Origin: Plasmopara viticola
Taxonomy: Eukaryota > Oomycota > Peronosporomycetes > Peronosporales > Peronosporaceae
Reading direction: 5' to 3'
Assembly (NCBI GenBank): GCA_001695595.3
Contig: MBPM02000004.1
Coordinates: 310,001-374,000, forward strand
Length of the DNA stretch: 64,000 nt
In this document: positions 11,816-22,330 of the stretch, one piece after another
Layout: each line of letters starts with the position of its first letter
Position numbering within the stretch: position 1 is the stretch's first letter
Position numbers and translations under genes: made by a program
The notes under the pieces: generated by a model
What the model saw: the letters and a program-made list of their open reading frames with translations, nothing else
Databases searched by the model: none
Told to the model about the DNA's origin: nothing

Positions 11816-12370
11816 GCTTGGTGCTTTATTGCTGCCGTTTTTGTACCAGGTGTTCAAGTGACCAAGTCATACTGTAAGGCGAGCCAGCCTCACGGAGACA
11901 TGCATGGCGACTCAAAGATTGTCAGCCTTGGACGACGAGTAAACACTCTATTAATTAGTCATGATAAACGCGTAATTTGTTTCGGCGTCTTCATTTCGCT
12001 TTTGCAAGGCACAAGGTTAAAAAAAAATGAACGACTCTAATCTGGTCCATGACAATGACTTTGTCGCGTGGTAAATGCAAATTGATTAGAAGATTGGCGA
12101 TTCAAGCACCAGGCACGTCTAGTCCATCCATCACCAACAAAAAGGTGGCGTTTTATCAGACGTTTTGGTGGTTTCCAAAGGCGACAGCATAGTTTCAGCT
12201 CAGTGGGTTCATCGGGTGCAGCTCAATTTAGCTGTTGTTATTGAAGTGAAAATCGACAAGCATTGTGCAACGACAGACGACAGGGACGACGACATCTCTG
12301 ATGAGAACGAAGAACTGCCTCGGTAGAAGAGACAAGGCGCTGAGCTCATACTTTGAGCGCGAAAGATGAA
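11803..12370 (+). pseudogene. Secreted acidic protein gene remnant S1
   Basis: It aligns with S2 (18608) and S4 (55520). The signal-peptide region survives as a hydrophobic run (ILGSVALGALLLPFLYQVF) followed by a TGA stop at 11859-11861. The acidic C-terminal piece IDKHCATTDDRDDDISDENE is still readable near 12250-12320. It has no ATG in frame, and frame changes lie between the readable pieces. It is tail to tail with lectin 1, 314 bases away. The original product would be a short secreted acidic protein of unknown function. Confidence 0.5.
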
Positions 12371-12683
12371 AGCGGAGCTGTGGTAGAAGAAGAGTGCATT
12401 AAAGCAAGTTTTTTTTCGCGATCAAGTGCTTGATCAAATAGCTTTGTTTTGCTTGGTTGGATCGTACAAGAAATAATCAGCTCGTTGATCAATGAGTCTT
12501 TACAGATTCTTCGCTTTCCGCATTAAACTTTCGATTGCAAAACAGAAATTTAAACTACAATTTCGAGGCAGATCAAAGTCCTTTTATTTGATTACATTTG
12601 GACGTAAACTAAGGAAAAACCACGGAAAAAAATGTACTCACGCTGGTCAGGCTGGGTTTAAGGAAGCTGGCTTATTGATGTAG

Positions 12684-13238
12684 TCACACTGGAAGCGGTG
12701 TCCATATAGGCTTGAGCGCATCCACTTCTGCCCCAGAACGCCCACTAAACCCACCGAAGCGCTGTCCAGGAGGAGCTGTACAGACTACAGAGTTGTCCGC
12801 CTGTTTATTAGACGTGCCGCCTTCAAAGGTCTTGTTTTCTGTAGTCATGAGCTTGATGTAACCAATGCGCTCGCTCGCGGAATGCCTCATTACAATGTGC
12901 AGCTCATACGAAGTAATGTGTTCGTTTGCGGCAAGAGTATTCGGACGACACTTCTTCCTCGAGCCGTGGAATGCTTCTTTCTTCTCATTTGCCGCAGACA
13001 CGATCGTATAGCCAATGCCATCCAGACGCTCAGCACTGCAAAGCGTGATCTCCGTCAAAGTTTGCCCAACGCTAACGATACCGTCGTCTGCAAAAGGCTG
13101 GCCTCCGGGCCCGCCCGCGGCCTCGCACGTTACATTCTTACTCTTACTTGATGATGACCCCCCTCCTCCTCCTCCCCCGAAAACCGCTCTACCTTCAACA
13201 ACCGCAAGCATCGCCAAAATATGGAAAAAGACCTTCAT
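12684..13238 (-). CDS. Secreted jacalin-related lectin 1
   Basis: 184 residues. A signal peptide (MKVFFHILAMLAVVEGR) precedes a Gly/Ser linker at about residues 20-35, then one jacalin-type beta-prism domain to the C-terminus. Family landmarks are CEAAGGPGGQPFADD, GQTLTEITLCSAERLDGIG, a HGS turn, ERIGYIKLMTTENKTFEGGT and GFSGRSGAEVDALKPIW. G-A-E-V-D is the G-x-x-x-D sugar-site motif and is intact. Four Cys align with those of the three paralogues and could form two disulfides. N-glycosylation sequons occur at NVT and NKT. The start is fixed by the signal peptide shared with the paralogues. Jacalin-type lectins bind mannose or galactose glycans; the ligand here is unknown, and export to the host or cell wall is inferred. 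The frame is intact and intron-less. Confidence 0.9.
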   Translation of the reverse strand: MKVFFHILAMLAVVEGRAVFGGGGGGGSSSSKSKNVTCEAAGGPGGQPFADDGIVSVGQTLTEITLCSAERLDGIGYTIVSAANEKKEAFHGSRKKCRPNTLAANEHITSYELHIVMRHSASERIGYIKLMTTENKTFEGGTSNKQADNSVVCTAPPGQRFGGFSGRSGAEVDALKPIWTPLPV

Positions 13239-13275
13239 CGCAGTAGATCGGATGGGTAAGAGAAATGTTTTTTCT

Positions 13276-13318
13276 TAATGACGTTTGAAAAGCATGTGCC
13301 TGAAAGGTGGAATGGACC
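13276..13318 (-). promoter_or_regulatory. Conserved promoter box of lectin 1
   Basis: On the coding strand, GGTCCATTCCACCTTTCAGG leads into GCACATG and, after a short gap, AACGTCATT, 38-80 bases before the ATG. The TTCAGGCAC core occurs at the same distance before the other three lectin genes. The TCCATTCCACCTTTC part resembles the oomycete initiator/flanking promoter consensus, so it is probably the core promoter. Confidence 0.55.
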
Positions 13319-14039
13319 ACGGGGTGGAAGTGACCAACATGGAGTTAGTAACAGCAACTTTGGTCATTAACTAATAAAGACCGAGGGATGTGTCGACGTA
13401 GTCAATTTTTCAATTGGACATGCACTTAATTTGGATCGTAGTGTCGGAATGGTGCATTTGAACGTATTACACATCCCAGCTGCCTGCCTATTGGATGAAA
13501 TCCGAAAAAAGCACATTTTATGGTTCTCGCAAATCGAAATATTCGTAAAGCGACCATGACTCTTCTGTACGATGGCGCGACCAATCTTCAGGTGGGGCTG
13601 TCAACCGTCGTCTCTCTTCTGCCTCAAGGGTCTACAAGCCATAAGAATCATCGAAGATGCTGTCGTTTGACCAATATTATACTACTGGTAAAAATGTGGC
13701 GAATTCCAGCATGAGAACTTGAATGCTGAAAAGAACGCAAGGTCTTCTTGCACTGTCCAGTTCTATCTTAAAACGTTCACAACGTATCGTGCATTCGTGC
13801 GCCTGATCGTCATTCGAGCGTAAACGCTGCTTGAGGCGTAGAGCCAGTAATTTGGTACACACCAAATATGTACAGCACAAGATTTTAACTTTCAACTGAT
13901 GACGACGTTTTAAGCGAGAGACTGTTTAAAAAATGTTTTTATAAAAAGTTGTCACGCAGAGATAGTGTTGATTGTTTTTCTCTGTTGGATCGCCAAAAAT
14001 GTGGGAATCGCTTTCATAGCGACTGTTTTTTCAACACGT
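13319..14039. other. Upstream region of lectin 1, no gene recognised
   Basis: The first 100 bases are similar to the promoter flank of lectin 2 (around 20180-20240). The short open frames at 13520 and 13677 are not conserved. Confidence 0.4.
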
Positions 14040-14275
14040 TGATGATTAGTCCTGGGCACTCTATCGGTATTTTTACCGGTCTGCTACTAAAATCTCGCCT
14101 AGTATATAGAAACGTATTTTGCCCGCACCTAAGAAGGATAAAAGGCTATTGCGCTCGCAAGACCGGAATTAGTGATCGGTCGATCGCTGAGAGATTTTGC
14201 ATCTCCCTCCAATGTACAAGGTGCTGAGTGACTACACCAATCCTGGTACCAATTTTATGCCCACGCGGGAAACAG
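14040..14275. repeat. Lectin-upstream repeat U, copy 1
   Basis: It shares GGCACTCTATCGG, AGATTTTGCA, GGTGCTGAGTGACTACACC and ATGCCCACGCGGGAAA with the block at 20890-21180. Part of it is found inverted at 58600-58960. All three lie upstream of a lectin gene, so the block appears to have duplicated with the lectin unit. Confidence 0.6.
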
Positions 14276-14744
14276 AACCAATTTGTTGAGCCGATCGGGT
14301 CGTCAGAGGAGGGAAAAGGCGAGAAAAAAGCGGATTTTGCGGGATCAATGCATTTCGTAAAGTGCAATGTTGAGCCGTTTGTCCGTAATGTAGCCGTTTT
14401 TTATCAATACAATGAGTCTACTTTCTTCAACTGATCCAAACTTTTATCTCACCCACGAAACTCATTGGCATTTTCCATACTTCTGGTCTATGCATGATTA
14501 GAGCTGCGATGCAGAGATTTCGGCTAGATTATAACAATATCTTTCTCAACTGTGTTTAGAGAAATGTACTACCGACAAAAAGTTAACTTAGGGGATGTTA
14601 TTCAGTCAGAACTTGACATACTAACAAGCAAATCTTCTTTTAAGAACGCACAAAACACAACTACCTTTCATGCCCGAGTGATATTACTGCTTAGACCGTA
14701 GACTGAGAGCATCACCGATGATAAATGTTAAAATTACACCGCTG
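14276..14744. repeat. Segmental repeat E, copy 2, first part
   Basis: Reverse complement of 11337-11815 with only a few differences. It runs into the solo LTR at 14726. A shared 53-codon open segment (VEPIGSSEEGKGEKKADFAG and beyond) is present in both copies. Its N-termini differ, so it is treated as part of the repeat rather than as a gene. Confidence 0.8.
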
Positions 14745-14871
14745 AATGCATGTTGAACAGGAGAATGGCTTTACAGTATTTACAAGTACGTTACAGTTGG
14801 TAATTACATATGGTAGCCGTTCATTGGTCAAGATAAATATATTTACTTCGGTTTTTGCCATTTTCTCAACA
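14726..14871 (+). repeat. Solo copia LTR
   Basis: 146 bases with TGTTAAA...CTCAACA ends, the reverse orientation of the copia-1 and copia-2 LTRs, with no internal domains beside it. The flanks ATAAA and GGAAG do not match, so no target duplication remains. The left side is repeat E and the right side is repeat R1 sequence, which suggests recombination through the LTR. Confidence 0.85.
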
Positions 14872-15058
14872 GGAAGTAAGCTGGTTGTAGACGAAGGGTC
14901 TTTTGCTTAGCGTGGTGTATCAATCTAATTACAAATCTACTATAATGGGTCACGAATAAAGAAGGGAACTTATTGAACTATTGTACAAAAACTTTCGGCA
15001 AAAATTTTATAAGACCGGTGTAATTCACAGTTTACCTACTCTATTAAAAAATCTCATC

Positions 15059-16012
15059 AAAAAACTTCCTGGATAGGTAACAATTCAGTTGAACTGCTAC
15101 AATTTGTAGTTGTTTTGATAATTAGGTTGCTTGCAAAACCAACCATCTAGTTCTTACTGTTCGATTATCTCACACTGAGCGTCCGTAGAACTCAAAGCCC
15201 TAATGACAGAAATACCCCAGCTGCTTCTTGATTATCACAGACTACTGTTCAGATACGATTTTTAGTCCACCTGTAGATAAAAAAATTTATGTGAGGCCTG
15301 TAAATTTAAAGCTTTGACAACAGTGGTGAGGCATCTTTACTCAATAGCGTTACAATTTTGTAACTTATGAGCTGCAAATACAAAACGCAGGTTGTAAGCG
15401 ACATATCGCGACACATAAAATAGAAAATCGTCCTCCTCCACTCCCTGAGAAGGTACGTGAGCGCTACGATCACGTGGCGAGTACCCTTGCAAAACATTAC
15501 TCTAGCGTGAAGTTTATCAAATGATCAAGTCAAGCGGATCCCATGAAAGATTGAGGTCTTACTTCAGCAAGAGAGGTAGATACTTCTGATCGCAATCATC
15601 AGCAGCTTTGACAGGACCAAGCTTGGACTAAGAAGACGGGGCCACGAGCAAAAATGTCTCAAGACCTTTAGTAACCACTGCGAAAGAGGAGATTGGTGTC
15701 GCAGGCCATAGGTCTCAGGATAATAGTAAGCTGGCAGTGGACGACGACGTTTAGCTAAACGTACTCTAATGTGACATATCACATCGATGACATTGTTTAC
15801 ATCCTCTTGTCGTCACAGCAGCGTCTTTATTAAATGCTCGAACGTTTGAAGCCTTCCACTGGCCTGCCGCATCAGAGCAGGCTTTATTCTGTTGCTCTCA
15901 CTCTGAGTATCGAGCAGCCTATTTGGGATGGCCACGCTTGCTCGCCGAAAAACAAGATTTAGTGATCCCCCAAGGCTAGTGAAGAAGACTTTAGTACTTC
16001 TTCCTGAAAACA
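15059..16012. repeat. Segmental repeat D, copy 2
   Basis: Direct repeat of 10160-11079. It starts at AAAACTTCCTGGATAGG and ends at CCTGAAAACAT, the same end as in copy 1, where the two diverge. It carries a small extra segment near 15260-15300. Confidence 0.85.
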
Positions 16013-16173
16013 TTTAGCTTCACATCTTGGACCTTAAATTGAAGCTACCACCGGGCTATCTGGGCCATAATCCTCGAGTATAGACTTTGCACGTTGGCGC
16101 GAACACCATGATGCATTTTGGCTAGTTGGACTACAAAACCAGCCACCTCCTCCTTCTCGTGAAAGGTGCAGTT
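16008..16173. repeat. Segmental repeat E, copy 2, second part
   Basis: Reverse complement of 11178-11336. It resumes repeat E after the 1.26-kb interruption formed by the LTR and repeat D. Confidence 0.8.
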
Positions 16174-16788
16174 CGATGAATTGTGTGTCAAGTTGGCTGC
16201 GGTTGGTAACGCTTTACCTGCAAAGGAAAAGCTGGTAATTTTCATTTGTAATGTGTCAAGAGAGTATGACGCGACGTTGCGGCTTTTCAAACGCGCGACC
16301 GTGTGGCATTGCTGGAGATGAAAGAGATGCTCCGACGCGAGTATGAGATGATTCAAAAGCACGAGATGGAGGAGCAAGCATTCAAGGCGACGGTGCATGG
16401 CAATGGTGGGCAGGTTCACAGTAAGCGTGGAGGCCGACGTGGACGGAGTGCCAAGGGACATGGACGCAAACGGCACCATAGTGGTAATAAGAAGGAGTTC
16501 AAGGGGTGATGCTATGATTGCCAGGAAGTCGGCCACAAGAAGCAAGATTGGTCGCGGCTGAAGGGCAGCACCGGTGGTTCGGAGTTCGCATTCCCCGCTT
16601 TGACTGCTGGTGATAAGCGATGGGCCACCCGGCTACTTGACAGTGGAGCCAGCTCGCACATGATCACAGATCGTGATGATTTTCTGGAGTACCGCCCGCT
16701 TACAATACCAATTGGCATCATGGTGGCAAATGGCCAGCGAATTGCCGCCATGGGTATGGGTACCGTGCGAGTTAATTTTCTGCTATAA
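16174..16788 (+). pseudogene. copia gag-protease fragment
   Basis: The plus strand reads FDELCVKLAAVGNALPAKEK and, after a frameshift, VALLEMKEMLRREYEMIQKH, as in copia gag. A zinc knuckle CYDCQEVGHKKQDW follows, in which the last Cys is replaced by Trp, and then the protease motif LLDSGASSHM near 16633-16662. It differs clearly from copia-1 and copia-2, so it is a second copia lineage. It is truncated at both ends: repeat E abuts on the left and gypsy sequence follows on the right. Confidence 0.8.
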
Positions 16789-16849
16789 GCACTGCACTCG
16801 TGCAAGCAGACGTTGAGGGGAAATTATCGAGTTAGCACACATGCGAGTC

Positions 16850-17010
16850 TGGAAGCTTTTTATGTTTGCGGACTAAACCTTGAGGCAAGACATGAGAAGG
16901 AGAACCGACCACTTTCTCTAATGCGTTATCGCACCGCTTGTACTCTATGACACCGCGTATAAGGGACCAAAATCACGTTATTTACGCGCACAACAGCACG
17001 TGCTAAGGTC
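16850..17010 (+). pseudogene. Gypsy RNase H tail fragment
   Basis: The plus strand reads a piece equivalent to the DALSR end of gypsy RNase H (NALSHRLYSMTPRIRDQ, near 16920-16970). The same tail with DALSHCLRF occurs at 53205-53230. The call rests on this short match. Confidence 0.4.
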
Positions 17011-18604
17011 CGCTATCGACTCTGACGAGAATGTTATAACAGACTTGGTGAAAAGGACGACACGGTAAACCATCAAAGTCCTTAGCTCAAAACTTGGCAG
17101 GCTATGTTCCACCAAATTGTACTTATCGTGTGCCCGATCACACTAATCCGCAAGCAGGTCTCACAAACTCGAGCCACTCAAAACAGGGGTTGAAATATCT
17201 TGTACTTTAAGCCAGATTTTGGTCTCTCTGATGGGTTGACATTGCTTGGTCAGGTACTCACATGAGTTAGAACAAACGTTTCTGCACTCACATCGAGAAA
17301 GGTCACAAGCTAACCCACGTAGAACATGGGCTGTTTATGCAATCTCTTGGTAATGGAAATCTTCAAACTCTTTTGTCAGCGACCCTAAATGGTCTTAACA
17401 ACGCATGCGCTTTTTAGAAAAAGGTACGGCAGTAAGTTTGAGGATAACTCAAGCTTCTACGATATGGGCTTCAAAAGAATATGGAGTTGTTTTCTTAGCT
17501 TGTTCCATGTCAGGTTCAAGCAAAACTTACATGCGAGTAAAGAAGTATCCCAACACGAGCTCGATCTACTATTGGGTCGTTGTCGACCGGACTGCTGTCC
17601 CGGATCTAAGAGTCGATAGATGTAAATTTTGGCAGCGGTCATCAAGCAAGCTTTATTAGTGTTTCTTCCACTTTTTTGCAAAGTGGCAGGGAGCGTGGTT
17701 TTGCCAGAGACGCCAAATACTACAAGAAAAGCGTTCAAGACGTCTGACTATTTTTGCTAAAGTGGGGTCTTGAACTCTTCATAGCTTTAAAAGTGAAAAT
17801 CGTTCGTCCCTTTATCTACCCAAGACACGAACTTCAACCCTCACACGTGATTGCTACTCAAGAAATGGCGATGCTTGCTGATTTTTAGAAAGAAGGAGAT
17901 ATATATCGCAATTGGAGTCTAGCGGACGAAGCCATTGACGTAGCTCCGACGACCTCAACTGTCTTTGCTTAGTGAGAGCAGGTTTATTTGAAGCTAAACA
18001 ATGCAATATTTTATGAAGCAAAAGAGCTTAAATGAGCAACTCCAGCTCTAGTTGTTAAGTATATATACCAAAAAAAATAGCAAAGTTTTAACGGTTTAGC
18101 GGTAAATATAAAGAAGGATTTTAAGCGGTAATGGAAGCCTTTGATGGGAGAAAAATTATTTAGGCACACTATCACAATTTAGATATAACTTTGCCGAATA
18201 ATATGAATGACAATTCAATTACTAGCGAGCAACTTATGACCAAGAAAAGTGTTTCTAACGCTAGGCTCAAGATAGTATTATCATATGAGAATGCGAAATC
18301 GTTCGGGAGTAACGCAAAAATAGAAAACCTATGTGCTAACGATCGATTACGGATCTAAAAACGCAGCAAGTCATATGGTGGGCACCATCTAACACCTCAG
18401 CACAGCGACAATATGAGAAGACAACATTAATGTTGAGTACGTATAGAACACAATGTGGGATCAATGGACAATGTCAATGGCACTCGCGGGATGAATGCAT
18501 ATTTATATCGGCTGAAAAAACTAATCTGTGTGCCTTGATAAAAAACTGCTCTGGGTGAAAGTCTTAAAGTTTTTTCTCTTGCCTCGACAAACATACTTTC
18601 GACT
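17011..18604. other. Unassigned stretch before S2
   Basis: No gene was recognised up to about 18000. From about 18150 to 18600 there is weak similarity to repeat E, as upstream of S1 and S4. The open frames at 17389-17738 on both strands overlap each other and show no conserved pattern. Confidence 0.4.
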
Positions 18605-19150
18605 CCAATAAAGCTTACATCTGCTACTCCTGTTGTTATGCTGCCGTGTTCAACTGACCAAGTCATACTGTATGTTGAGCCAGCCGCACGGAGACATGCA
18701 CTGTTTATTTGGTCTTGTTGAACGCATGATTTATTCCGGCGTCTTCATTTCGCCTTTGGAAGGCATGAAGCAGGAAGAAATTAAAAAGAATTGGACGACT
18801 TCAATCTGGTCGATGACAATTACTTTGTCACGTGGTAAATGCAAATTGAACAGAAGAATGACGATACACGCAACAGGCACGTCAATTCTGTCCATCACCA
18901 TCAAGAAGGTGGCACGTTATCAGACGTTATGGCAGTTGACAAAGGCGACACCGCATGGTTCCAGCTCAGTGGGTTCATCGGGCGCAGCTCAACCTTGCTG
19001 TTGTTATTGAAATACAAATCGATAAGCATTGGGCAACGACAGACTACAGGGACGACGACATTTCTGATGAGAACGAATGAATGCCTTGTAAAAGAGACAA
19101 GGCGCTAAGCTCATATCTTTGAGCGCGACAGATAGAAGCGGGGCTGTGGT
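18605..19150 (+). pseudogene. Secreted acidic protein gene remnant S2
   Basis: It aligns with S1 and S4 over its length. The position of the start codon (18608-18610) is ATA, followed by KLTSATPVVMLP in place of the signal peptide. Readable pieces include DDNDFVTWQMQIEQ near 18815-18850, GDTAWFQLSGFIGRSS near 18950-18990, and the ID-H and RDDDISDE-like region near 19020-19070, in different frames. It is tail to tail with lectin 2 and about 320 bases from it. It is dead. The product was probably small, secreted and acidic. Confidence 0.5.
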
Positions 19151-19470
19151 AGAAAAAGAGGGCATTGAAACAAAAAAATATTGCGATCAAGTGCTTGGTC
19201 AAATAGCTTTTTTAGCTTGGTTGGATCGTACAAATAAACCTAAAGTATGCAACGCGCAATAAGCCTTTACACATTCTTCGCTTCCCGCATAAACCTTGAT
19301 TGCGAAACAGAAATTTATACTACAGTTTCAAACGTCCTTTTATTTGGTTACATTAGGAAGTAAACGAAGGAAGGACCATGAAAAAAGATGCACTCAGCCT
19401 GGTCATACTGGGATTGGGAAAGCTGGTTTTGTGTCGTGGTAATGAACCAGGGGTTCAAATGGTAGTGAGT

Positions 19471-20100
19471 TCAATCCAGCCTAAGCTTTTCATGAGGTTT
19501 TTCGACTGGAAGCGGTGTCCAAATAGGTTTGAGCGCATCAATTTCTTTCCCAGCGCGCCCACTAAACCCACCGAGTCGCTGTCCAGGAGGAGCTTTACAG
19601 ACTACAACGTTGTTTGCCAGTTCATATTTATTAGGCACGCCAGCTTCATAGACCTTATCTTCTACAGTACCGAGCTTGATGTGACCAATGCGCATCTTTG
19701 AAGGTCTAAACATGTTCGCAATGTGCACCTCATACGAAGTAATGTGTTCGTTTGCGGCAAGAGTAATATCCTGACAATTCTTCTCCGAGCCGTGGAATAC
19801 AACATCCTTCTTATTTGCCTGAGACACGATCGTATAGCCAATGCCATCGAGACGCTCGCCACTGCAAAGCTTGATCTCCGTCAAAGTTTGCCCATCGCTA
19901 ACGATTTTGTCGTCTGCAAAAGGCTGCCCTCCGGGCCCGCCCGCGGTCTCGCAAATTGAAAAGTCAATGTTACTAGGTGTTGGTGGTGCCCCCCCTACTG
20001 TTGTTGCCCCCCCTCCAGTCCCTCCTCCCCCGCCAGCCATCATTGCCCCTCGGCCTTCAACAACCGCAAGTGTCGCCAAAACGTGGAGGAAGAGCTTCAT
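19471..20100 (-). CDS. Secreted jacalin-related lectin 2
   Basis: 209 residues when started at the Met shared with the paralogues (MKLFLHVLATLAVVEGRG); an in-frame Met eight codons upstream gives a weaker signal peptide. A Gly-rich, Pro/Thr-containing linker (residues 18-45) precedes the jacalin domain. The domain has CETAGGPGGQPFADD, GQTLTEIKLCSGERLDGIG, AANEHITSYEVHIANM, MRIGHIKLGTVEDKVYEAG and GRAGKEIDALKPIW; the G-K-E-I-D sugar-site motif is intact. Four Cys are conserved. The gene runs 12 codons past the stop position of lectin 1 (PVEKPHEKLRLD) because that stop is lost, giving a basic tail. Export and glycan binding follow from the family; the ligand is unknown. Confidence 0.9.
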   Translation of the reverse strand: MKLFLHVLATLAVVEGRGAMMAGGGGGTGGGATTVGGAPPTPSNIDFSICETAGGPGGQPFADDKIVSDGQTLTEIKLCSGERLDGIGYTIVSQANKKDVVFHGSEKNCQDITLAANEHITSYEVHIANMFRPSKMRIGHIKLGTVEDKVYEAGVPNKYELANNVVVCKAPPGQRLGGFSGRAGKEIDALKPIWTPLPVEKPHEKLRLD

Positions 20101-20137
20101 CGCGGTAGACCAAGTGGGTCGCAAAAATGTTTTTTAT

Positions 20138-20181
20138 AAATGACGGGTTAAAAAGCAAGTGCCTGAAAGCTGGATTGGACC
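20138..20181 (-). promoter_or_regulatory. Conserved promoter box of lectin 2
   Basis: On the coding strand GGTCCAATCCAGCTTTCAGG leads into GCACTTG and AACCCGTCATTT, 38-80 bases before the ATG. This is the same layout as for lectin 1. Confidence 0.55.
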
Positions 20182-20889
20182 ATGTGGTATAAGTAACCAA
20201 TACGGAGTTTGTAATGGCGATGTCGGTCGAGGAATGTGTCGACGAAATTTCGTCATTCTGTTGTATAGCACTGCAATTTGGAACGTGGTTTTGAAACGTG
20301 GGAGAGTCATCTGACCAGTATTTTACTACAGGTGACAAATTGCTGAATTTTAGCATGTAGAAGTTAAATGCTAAAACTTTATTGCACGTGCATGTTCTTC
20401 AAATCCCGGTTGAAAATTTAAGGACGTTTTGATCATCTTACCAATATTATTATCTGGTCGTCAAACGAGCGCAAAATCGAGGCGTCGTGCTAGGATTGTG
20501 GATGCACAGCATGAGACCTTAACTTTTTCATAATGACGCGACATTTAAATTTGTTAGAGATAAGTCTGCGACGTAGCCAACAATCATAATAAATTATTAA
20601 TAAATTGTGCTATTAAGCGTCCATCAGTGGGCGCTCAGCAATTGTTCACGTGCTATAAAGAAAGATCTACCTCTACTTGAAAATGCCAAGCGGTTGTAAC
20701 ATTTTCAATTCTATGGCTAGCTTGTTTACAGCCAAATTAAGTACTTAAGGGGGAATATTAAGAAATTTGTCTTTCTTTATACGTTGCAAACTTCGAGATG
20801 TGTCTCTACATAGTATTACCAAGATATTCGAGCCGTTACATAAAGCCAGCTTTTTGCGGTGAGAACTGGCTTCTTGCCTTTCGGGGATG
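20182..20889. other. Upstream region of lectin 2, no gene recognised
   Basis: The proximal part resembles the lectin 1 upstream region. Further up the sequence is AT-rich and no open frame is conserved. Confidence 0.4.
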
Positions 20890-21440
20890 GTGAATCCTAG
20901 GCACTCTATCGAAAGGATTTGTGAACTGAGGTATCGCCTTAATCACAGAGTTTTATCATGCCCGCTAAAAAATAAAAGGATATGTAGAAATTTATAATAC
21001 AAATGTGCTGTATCAATAGGCATGGGAATATGTCAATCTATTGAGCCATCGATCCTTGGATTTGGTGAATGGTCGTTCACTGGAAGATCTTGCACCTTTT
21101 TAGACGTCTCTACTATACAAGATGCTGAGTGACTTCATCCCACCTGGTATTAATTTAACGCCCACACGGGAAAGTTAACTTTTTGATCTCTCGCAAAGTT
21201 GTTCCGCTGATCAAATCAATGTTCCTGCACTTGTCGAACGAGCAGTGCATACTACACCAATGGGCATGAGAAGGCGGCTCATTTGCAGCCCATCCTGGTG
21301 CCAAGCAGCCAAAAATCGTCTTGCTGTTCGAGCCTACGTACAAAGGCTATGCTTTTGGGTTTACGCTGGGGCTCAGATAGCCCGGCGGTAGCTTTTGAAT
21401 TGAAGTCCAAGACGGTGAAGCTTGAGAAAGAAAAACTTGA
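20890..21440. repeat. Lectin-upstream repeat U, copy 2, with E-like tail
   Basis: It matches 14040-14275 (GGCACTCTATCG, GATGCTGAGTGACTTCA, ACGCCCACACGGGAAAG). From about 21370 it matches part of repeat E (CAGATAGCCCGGCGGTAGC, AGTCCAAGACGGTGAAGCTT). The order U then E matches that near lectin 1. Confidence 0.55.
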
Positions 21441-22330
21441 GGCTACTTTTTTCGTTCGAAAAGAGGAAAGAGGTCTTAATCGCGGATGACCACGTGTGAG
21501 TTGCTTCTTAACATTCTCGACTTGGGTGTCGGGTTTATGGCTGAGAGACCCGCAAAACGACTTCTTGTTTCCTGGGTACTCATGAAAGAGCGGTATATAG
21601 CGACATTTCTTCCGGCGTACCTTGGCACCCACGCTTTCTTGCCTGCATCAAAGCAGGCGTAAGCTTTATGATTACACGATTTAGGGGCTGGAGTTTCTAA
21701 TTTTAGGTGCCACTCCCCAACAAATTAAGATGACTATGACTAACAACGCCTCAAAGACTAACCCAACCGCATTAAATTACAGAAAGCGATAGTGATATGC
21801 TAAAACCCTATCGGAGTACAGCTAAAGACATACTTGCTTTTTGCAATACCACAAAAAGACAAAGGATCATCTTATAGGACACAAAGAAGGGTGCACGTAG
21901 ACTCGCGGACTCAATTTAATCTCTATAAGCTAATGTGTTGCCGAGCGATGCAACATTCACTGTTTTGGCAGCGGTTAACATGGGCATAAATTCCGTGCCT
22001 GTTTCAGAACGATCGACGAATGCGACCTCCATAACATCTGAAGACTTTTAGGTTAAAGTTACGGCATCGTAGCCTGGAAAATACATTTCACCAAAAAAGA
22101 ATTCTTGCTTTAGTGGAGATGGTCAAAATTATTATTATCCTTGTGCCGTTGGTACAAATATAAGACATTTGTCTTTAGTACTTTGACAGCCCTCAAACGA
22201 ATACCCATTAGTGGTGGGCTGCTGACTGTGTACGCAAGTGTACAGAGATGTAGAAAATCATTCTCGTCTTTGTAGAGATTGGCATATCATATAACTTTGT
22301 ATTTTTAAATTCATACGGACTGCCCTGATG
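21441..22330. other. Unassigned stretch
   Basis: No gene was recognised. The antisense open frames at 21283-21632 overlap the end of the repeat. Confidence 0.35.

Noticed and set aside
12882..13278. Long open frames antisense to lectin 1 (and likewise to lectins 2, 3 and 4)
   Set aside because: They mirror the codon pattern of the real genes and have no motifs of their own.
14228..14434. Open frame sharing 53 codons with 11642-11857
   Set aside because: The identity is explained by repeat E, and the N-termini are unrelated.
17457..17738. Minus-strand frame with a P-loop-like VFGVSGKTTL
   Set aside because: The upstream residues of a Walker A motif are missing, no Walker B is present, and frames on the other strand overlap it fully.
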